Source: Zygnema circumcarinatum
Taxonomy: Eukaryota; Streptophyta; Zygnematophyceae; Zygnematales; Zygnemataceae
Assembly: GCA_037447605.1 (NCBI GenBank)
Contig: CM074804.1
Coordinates: 1,891,833-1,924,222 of the forward strand
Direction: 5' to 3'
DNA: 32,390 nucleotides
Shown piece by piece: positions 25,831 to 32,390 of this stretch (positions within the stretch are counted from its first letter, which is position 1; every line of letters begins with the position of its first letter). The notes under the pieces were generated by a model. It saw only the letters and a list, made by a program, of their open reading frames with translations. It did no database searches and was not told where the DNA came from. The position numbers and the translations under genes are program-made.

Positions 25831-28800
25831 TCAACACGGCTTGAAGAATGTCGATATTGATTTGTCTACGCGTCCTCTTTTATGCTTTGGAGTGTGCCTC
25901 AAAGCGCCCCGTAGTTCTTGTTGTATTTCATGCGGCAGTTGGGACCACACGCTCCCGTCGATGTCCTCAACGTTGTACCCGCAATCACCTGCCCGTCCTT
26001 TTGACGATCCTTCCTGTTCATTCCTTCTCTGCAAATTCTGCTTTTCCCACAAGCGCTGTAGACTACCTCCACCTCCACCTCCGCCTGCAATCTTCCTGGC
26101 TGCAGTATGAGCAAGAGATTCCCCCTCACAAGGTCGATCACAGACCTCTGCTGTCGCCATGGATGCTCCATCAGGGAGAACAGCCGCAGTGCATGCCTCT
26201 CTCTCATCATGGGAAGCGGCAGCAACAACACTCGGATGATTCCCAGTTGGCTTCACATCATCATCTTCAAATGCTTCTTGAATGCGAGACGCCTCTTCAC
26301 CTGCCACATTGCCTGGAAGGGTTACAGACTCCACTTTTGAATGAAGGGTTTCGTTCTCAGAGTTGCTGCCTAAGGCCGCCTCCGATCTGTATGTTTCAGA
26401 GTTTTGATTACTTTCAAAACTGACTGGGCAGAGGAACTGGCGGATTGATGCGTTGCCCTGCAGCAACCCACCGCCCCTTCAAAAGCTCGGATGATGGTAC
26501 ATGACATGGGTGAAAAAATCACCTAACTTTCAAGGTTTATAGTTTCTGAACGAAGCACAGGATGCCGTATCTGTGTCAGACGACTACAACAGCATTTAAG
26601 CAGCTCTGAACTATCCGAGGAAAGATGACTCTCTGCTTTCAATCTGAGTTCTGAAAAGCTTCTGTTGCTTCCTGAAGGCAGGCAAAGGAACGCACCGCAG
26701 GTGGTGCCACAATATTCGAGGCTCCGAGAGTGAGCAAAGTTATACCCCACTGACTGATGCTGTCCGCTCCTCCCATCTCCTCAAGGAGGCGAGTGATGGC
26801 AGCCAAGGCATCATGCACAATATTCTGAACTCCCTCTCTTAGAGGAAGGGACCTGGAAGAAGCACGACTTTGTTGTGCATTGCCTTGGCCCTGCTCTTCC
26901 CCCCCCCCCCCCCTCCATCAATTCCCTCTACAGAGTCAACCCTTCCACTCATAGCCAAACCGAAAAAATCTAAAAAGCTGAATTCTCTGAAGGCCATTTA
27001 AACTCTCTCACCGCTCTGAAAGGTCCGGGGTGATCCACATCTCTGTCCAAGTCTGTGAGCTCACCAGCAGAAAACTTGCACCGGCAGTGAGGAGACGAGC
27101 ACTCCGACCATGGTTAGAATAGTCTTCATCGAGTCGCTCCTGAAGCTCTTCCGCCAGCTCCCTCAACCAGTGCTCTACCTGTGTAGGAAAAAGATGCATG
27201 GAATTAATGACAGAAAAATAGGCTTTCTGAACTCTCAATCTTTTGAAGGTGCCGCCACAAACAGCCCTCGGCAATGCACGAGCCCTACGTCTGAACCCTG
27301 GATGTCTAAAACTTCATCCTGTAGATTTCAGGGTTTGTTGAGATGTAAGGCCGTACAGAGGGAAGGGAGCGCAGCATGGTCGAGCCTGCAAAGGTCTTGG
27401 AGGAGCTGTGAGACTTGGGAAGAACACGGTCCTGCACAGAGGAGGAATCCTGCCCACGTACTGCCTTCCATAGCCATTCCCTGCATGCCAGGCCGAGCAA
27501 GGTGGACTTCACATCATGCAGAAAATCGCTTCGATGATCACTTCATGACTGCATACAGATAAGCTTCATCTCTACACTTGGCAGTAGAGGCTGGTTTTAT
27601 CCATGTACATTTGATGGACTTGCCATCGGGAGTTCAAACAACCATCCTCTTCTTTCTCTTGGCAGTAAATCTCATCGTATTAGGGGAGAGAGGGACCTGC
27701 CTACCCCATGGATGGACCTAGGAGGTCTTGCAGGCGTGCCAGTGAATGTTCCAAAAGATCTCCCACATGTATCACCCCCAACTCTGCCTTCACTCTCTTT
27801 CCGCGTTGTCCGCCCAAGCTCTTCCTGCCCACTTCAACTCAATCTCAGCAGGGTTGTTGTGCTGGACGTGCTGTGTTGTCTCATCTTGCACTCTCTCCAA
27901 TTTCCACAATTGTGCACGCTAATGATAGGGCGATTTTGGGGGAAACATTACATTTTGTGAATTGGGAGAGCGGAGAGAAGGCCTGGCACAGCAGCCTCCA
28001 GCACTGCAGTCTGCTGCGACGGCTTGTGCAGGCCGCTGGCAAGTTTAGCAAGCATCTGCATTCCATGAAGGACAGCAAAAAAGAGGACCACGCAACTTAT
28101 AAGGATATGCGTCTTCTAAAAAATGATTTTGTTGAGGAATACCCAAAACGACATTCACTTCCAACCTTGCTCTTTAAGTCCTAAATTAACACCTGAGCAG
28201 CTCATCATTGAAGATCATTTATATGCAACATAAAAGATGGTTGATAATCACCTTATTGTGTGCTATGCCTGCAGAGCATGTGAAGCCTGTCTCCGCTTGA
28301 ATTGCCATTCTAAGCTCAGCTGCAATAATAGCCCCGCATGCAAGCAGCTGTTCTGAATCATCCGCACCCTGCACGAGCCACTCTCTCACAGCATCGTCCG
28401 AGTTTTCCGCACAATTCTGAAATGAAGGAAACACAAAATTGTCGTTAACTCCTGCCCACCTTTTCATTAATCGTGTACCTTCATCACCGTAAGCATTCAC
28501 AAACCTGCACGTTGGTTTAAGAACCTTCCCACTATTCGTCTAAACTCAAGTGAGATGGAGTTCGAGCAATAAGGGACTCAATTCTAGGCATTACGATGAA
28601 TGAAAATGGGCCTTGTGACATGAATAAAGCACTGCTTTAAATGATTGAAAGTCAGAGAAGGAACGGAGAGTATTAAAGATTCCTCACCATGTTCAGTCCA
28701 AGCACGTGTGTCCGTAAGACCTCTGCCGGAAGGTTCTCCACAACAAGTCCCTCTTTAAGGCGAGCTGCAGCAGCCGTAGTTAAATCCACGTATGCTTCAT

Positions 28801-30700
28801 CGATGGATGCTCTCTCACACTTTCCTGCCCGCTGTAATATCGCCACCACCTGCTATGCACCACCTGCTATCCCTTATCTACTCAATATCTTGTGATATTC
28901 ACTCAATACGAGCGCCTCCTTCTACCAGAAGACAGCACTTTTTCAACGGGAACCAAACATCGATTCATGCTGAACGTGCGAACATTATTCCGCACAATCC
29001 CTAAAGTTTAGGAATTGGTCACCTGCCATTGCTCAAGTGCTCTGGCTTTGAGGTCTTTCTTTCCTCAACTCTTCATTCAACTCTCAGGAAATTCGTATCA
29101 TCAACGCAATTCAATCGAACTTATAATCACTAGAGATTTGATGGTTTTCCAGCTGCGTATGTAACCTTAAACGCAAAGAAACTGACGTTTCTTAAAATTA
29201 ACATATTATTAATACATATGTATAAAAAATCAATATTGAAAAAATCAGCGCACCTCAGAGCCTGCATTACGATATATGGTGAGGTCTGCCTTTCCATGCG
29301 CAACAGGGACTTGCACAAGTGCCACTTCCGGACACTTGTCTCGCGCCTCATTTCCACGCATACTCCTGCGCGGGTTCTCGAGCAGACCAATCAAAGAAAA
29401 GAAGAAAGGAAACAATCATTACGTTTGTTATTAACAGTGTCAGTGAAATGTCTAATCGCAGGCAAGCGATCAAACGTCTGTTATAATCACATCAAGCACA
29501 AGGAGTTCGATGCTATAGTGATTTTCAAAGTTTCAACTTCCCCTTCCTAAGCGCTCACAGCCAGAAAGCCACTAGATACGATTAAGACAATAAAACGAGA
29601 ATGACGTAGACGATGACGTTATCTTCCCCTTCCCCTGCATAGCCGCAAGTGAGAAACTTGAGGTTTGCGACTCCGTAACCATTGGAAACGCCAGAACGAG
29701 TGGCTAAGTGAAGGATAAAAAGGGATCAACGAGCATGACATACATGCATGTCTGCTTAAGTGAAAGGTTGTTACCGTGTGACGCCCATTCGGCGTGCTTC
29801 GTAGCCCACGGCTATGAGCCCGCCACCCTGCGAAAGTCCCCCCCCGTTTTCGTTAGAACCAGAAATTCAAAGCATTCATGATTCATTCGTGATTTTCGAT
29901 ATAAAAAACACAACATTCACGGATTTGTACTCCGTCCCCCTCCTCCTCCCTCCCCTTTGAGCCTCTCATTCCTCCAACAACAAACGCGTACGACCTATGT
30001 ATTGTATTCACACGCATATGTGCGCGCACTGCTGGGCATATTCAACCTCCGCATTACATGACCAGGGTGTTAAATGCAGTACAGTCGAGAAATGGTGTCT
30101 CGGTACACAAGAGTTTCATGCTTTTGGCAAAACAAGAACTGACATTGATTTCTTTATGCTCCTCCACATTTCCTTTTCCAAGACAAATTTTATTTAGTTT
30201 GTACACAAGCGGTGCGCACACTCGATAAATTTAACAACAAAACAAACTGTTCGAGACACGGGCGAGCGATTACCGCATTCATATCTTAACTGAACGGTGA
30301 CTTACATTATCAAATTTTCGCATCTCAAAAAATAAATCGTTTAAAACAAATTAACTTCACATATTTCTTGTACTTAAAAACTTAAAACAAACCCCTTTTT
30401 CTACAAGTTGAATTGCTTCAACGCAGAGCTCGCACCTGCCAGGGGTTGTACTGCACCACTGCAGTGGGCCGCCCCTTCAGTTCCGGCCGCCGTCGCTGCT
30501 CAACTGAACGCTAACCCACATGGAACCACGCAATCAGTCGCCAGGAGCGCTTGCTGCCTCAATAACTGGCCTCCAAAAACTGTCCACGGAAACCAGTGAA
30601 GCAGCGCGGGGCACGGCGACTCGCCTTGCACATAGAAGCAGTCGAGGTCGAAGTGAGCGACGACGCGCGTCTGCCCCGCCTGGCCCGCGCCCCTCCGCAT
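25831..30700 (-). CDS. POLH: DNA polymerase eta (Y-family translesion polymerase)
   Basis: Copies past UV lesions such as thymine dimers in the nucleus. Exons (5' to 3'): 30625-30700, 30436-30503, 29775-29827, 29254-29365, 28688-28849, 28252-28416, 27952-28055, 27705-27824, 27357-27480, 27012-27178, 26696-26852, 25831-26457; 644 aa (Arabidopsis about 670). Catalytic motifs: AHFDLDCFYVQVEQ (metal-binding D18), AVVQYNPWQGGGLIAVGYEA, CERASIDEAYVDLT (D120, E121), then FTCSAGIAHNKMLAKLASGL, the helix-hairpin region KSLGGQRGKR...LGVIHVGDLL, and the little-finger segments PKSHSSSKTF and VEHWLRELAEEL. The long last exon encodes a PIP-like ASIRQFL (about 439-445), a Gly run, a UBM-type ubiquitin-binding motif (about 599-622, SVWSQLPHEIQQEL) and a terminal PIP box SISTFFKP (636-643). 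No UBZ finger is seen, as in plant homologues. Intron 1 uses a GC donor. The frame is open upstream of the chosen ATG. Confidence 0.94.
30504..30624 (-). other. GC-AG intron in polymerase eta (intron 1)
   Basis: Exon 1 ends CAAG and the intron starts GCGAGT; it ends TTCAG. Joining the two exons gives DLDCFYVQVEQRRRPEL, exactly the conserved block expected of polymerase eta. No GT donor nearby keeps the frame. Confidence 0.85.
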
Positions 30701-30954
30701 GCCGGACCCGACCCGACCTCGCCCCTCTCTCTGCTCGGAGGACTTCCCCTTCAAATGGCCACTCCGACCCCTGTCTCTCTCCCCCTCCCTCCCTCCCTCC
30801 CGAACCGTACCGTACCGCATTCCCAGTTTCCCAGGTTCCCGCCATATGGTACCTCCGCCCCGAGGGCGGGTCGCCAATTTCCACTTGAACCCGCAAAACG
30901 GGGCTTGCACGTGTGAACGGTCGGGGCTTGCACGCGTGGGCGGGCGCAATAATA
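30701..30954. other. Promoter/5' UTR region of polymerase eta
   Basis: GC-rich sequence immediately upstream of the polymerase eta ATG, with a C/T block (about 30760-30800). It stays open in the polymerase frame on the minus strand, so a longer N-terminus is formally possible but unlike the family. No TATA box seen near the start. Confidence 0.45.
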
Positions 30955-30959
30955 TCACA

Positions 30960-31175
30960 GTTCGGACCAGTGGATCGGCAACCATTGGACAACCATTGGA
31001 TGGCAATGGTTGGACGTCTACTGGTCGGCAACCAGTCGAATGGTTGTTTCGATCCGGCGGCACTGGTTGGCAACCAGTCGACTGGTTGTGAACCAGTGGC
31101 ATCCACTGGTTGGCAACCAGTCGAATGGTTGTTTCGATCCGGCAGCACTGGTTGGCAACCAGTCGAATGGTTATA
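30960..31175. repeat. Palindromic repeat array (GGTTGGCAACC / CCATTGG words)
   Basis: Two copies of a 62-bp unit (31027-31088 and 31112-31173, period 85 bp) differ at about three positions. Inside are a perfect 18-bp palindrome CAACCAGTCGACTGGTTG (31071-31088) and several ACTGGTTG-G-CAACCAGT inverted pairs, preceded by CCATTGG repeats (30980-31010). It lies between the polymerase eta start and the fold-back element. No coding signal. Confidence 0.85.
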
Positions 31176-31186
31176 TCCATTAAATC

Positions 31187-32204
31187 AAGGAAAATTCTAT
31201 TCTCACACCTTTTTTGTCTACACACAGACCTCTTTTCGCTGGGCAGATTTTAAAATAGACAAAAAAGGAACACACCTTTCATACCTTTTTTTTTTCACCT
31301 TTTTTTTCACATCGTTTTGGAATCGATAAACGCTACTAGTCCTGAGCGGCCGAGCGCCGTGAGACCTTTTTCTGTCGGGCAGATTTTACTCCTTATCATT
31401 TATTTTAAGGAAAAAAATATCTGCCTGCCCGAATCCGCTCGGAGCGGAAGATCCGTCGCCACGAGATCGTTCGCGGGTGGCCGTCCTTCACACGTGCAAT
31501 AATTCTCCGCCGTCGATATTCACGCAGATCGCACCATGGCAGATCACCTTTCGATCAGCAGCCGGGCTCTGTCCCACGTGTCCCACCCAAGCCGGCTCCA
31601 AGGACCGTACAAAAGGCGTACGCCCGCAGCTTCGAGGAAAGTCAAAAAACGTAATAATTAAAGTTGAGTGCCTGTACCAATCACAGTTTGCCACGTCTAA
31701 AAAGAGCACGCGGCAGGTGGTGATTGGTTCAAGCTCGCAATATAAGGAATTTAGACTTTCCTCGAAGCTGTGACCGTACGAATTGTGTACGGACCTCGAG
31801 CTGCTTGGGTGGGACACGTGGGCGTGTCCCATTCGCTGGAATCGAGCCCGGCTGCCGATCGAACGGTGATCGGCCGTGGTGTGATCTGCTCTAGAATCGA
31901 CGGTGTATAGTTTCTGCACGTGTGAAGGACGGCCACCCGCGAACGATCTCGTGGCGGACGGATCTTCTGCTCCGAGTGGATTCGGGCAGGCCGATATTTT
32001 TTTCTTTGAAAAAAACAAGAAGGGATAAAATCTGCCCGATGGAGAAAGGTGTGTATCGATTTCAAAAAGGTGTGAAAAAAAAGGTGAAAAAAAAAAGGTG
32101 AGAAGGTGTGAAAGGTGTGTTCTTTTTTTGTCCTATTTTAAAATCTGCCCGGCGAAAAGAGGCCTGTGTGTAGACAAAAAAGGTGTGAGAATAGAATTTT
32201 CCTT
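31187..32204. mobile_element. Fold-back (long inverted repeat) element, about 1.02 kb, non-autonomous
   Basis: Left arm 31187-31684 and right arm 31720-32204 are reverse complements over almost their full length, leaving a 35-bp centre. The outermost bases AAGGAAAATTCTATTCTCAC match perfectly at both ends. Arms differ by scattered substitutions, small indels in T/A runs and an insertion of about 35 bp in the left arm (around 31329-31365). Each arm carries two CACGTG words (31491, 31575; 31815, 31917). There is no transposase-like open frame. I could not find a convincing target-site duplication. It resembles fold-back or long-TIR MULE-like non-autonomous elements; the superfamily is undetermined. 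Confidence 0.88.
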
Positions 32205-32390
32205 ATGTAAACCGCTCGCAGCCCCGAGCGGGCGCAAGCGACCGTCGATCTCCCGCGATCGCGGAGCCGCAGTCCCTTACGCCCCCGCCTGCCGTACGCT
32301 CCGCAGCCCCGCGAGGCCCCGCCGCCGGATCGGCGCAGCTCCGGAGGCCTGGGTGGTACGGACGTTTTATCACCCTTTTTTTTTTTTTGG
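32205..32390. other. GC-rich flank to window end
   Basis: GC-rich, CpG-rich sequence with a CGCGATCGCG palindrome near 32255 and a T run at the edge. In composition and short words (CCGCCTGCCGTACG) it recalls 21080-21200. No gene seen. Confidence 0.4.

Noticed and set aside
30913-31329. Repetitive frames (QPVEWLFRSG...) across the palindromic array
   Set aside because: Translated tandem repeats, open on both strands because the DNA is self-complementary.
31488-32018. 176-codon frame within the fold-back element
   Set aside because: Matching frames exist in both arms because they are inverted copies; no transposase motif; artefact of the palindrome.

Overview
This is nuclear DNA from a eukaryote of the green plant lineage. 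The genes are split by many introns and spliced with GT-AG junctions. One is ARP7, a plant-type actin-related SWI/SNF subunit, and another encodes an E2 enzyme of the plant UBC8/10/28 type. CDC45 is recognisable but clearly diverged from the flowering-plant protein, so an early-diverging streptophyte (charophyte alga or bryophyte grade) is plausible. I cannot name a genus.

Layout: (1) 135-1889 +, the last five exons of an ABCC/MRP transporter, entering from the left edge. (2) 4012-9988 -, complete CDC45 (13 exons, 584 aa), the helicase co-activator of replication forks; its sixth intron looks like a minor-spliceosome (U12-type) intron. (3) 12680-14212 -, complete ubiquitin-conjugating E2 (4 exons, 148 aa). 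(4) 15438-19874 -, complete MFS transporter of the ZIF1-like/TetA-like type (10 exons, 496 aa). (5) 22066-24761 +, complete ARP7 (7 exons, 369 aa). (6) 25831-30700 -, complete DNA polymerase eta (12 exons, 644 aa), with a GC-AG first intron and C-terminal ubiquitin- and PCNA-binding motifs. All exon chains keep phase from start to stop. They were built by hand from splice signals and remembered family conservation, not from alignments or transcripts.

Between genes: 1890-4011 is a convergent spacer; 9989-12679 holds a patch of short palindromes around CCATTGG; 14213-15437 has nested palindromes; 19875-22065 is the divergent MFS/ARP7 spacer with a polypyrimidine block, a possible unassigned exon and a small inverted-repeat element; 24762-25830 is a convergent spacer with a 19-bp minisatellite; 30701-32390, upstream of polymerase eta, contains a palindromic repeat array followed by a fold-back element of about 1 kb with arms of nearly 500 bp. 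Several introns carry long C/T-only tracts.

How the genes relate: CDC45 (replication), polymerase eta (lesion bypass), an E2 (ubiquitin transfer) and ARP7 (chromatin remodelling) are all nuclear functions, but there is no operon-like arrangement, and I treat the linkage as probably incidental. The items most worth a second look are the fold-back element with its adjacent palindromic array, the U12-type CDC45 intron and the GC-AG intron of polymerase eta.
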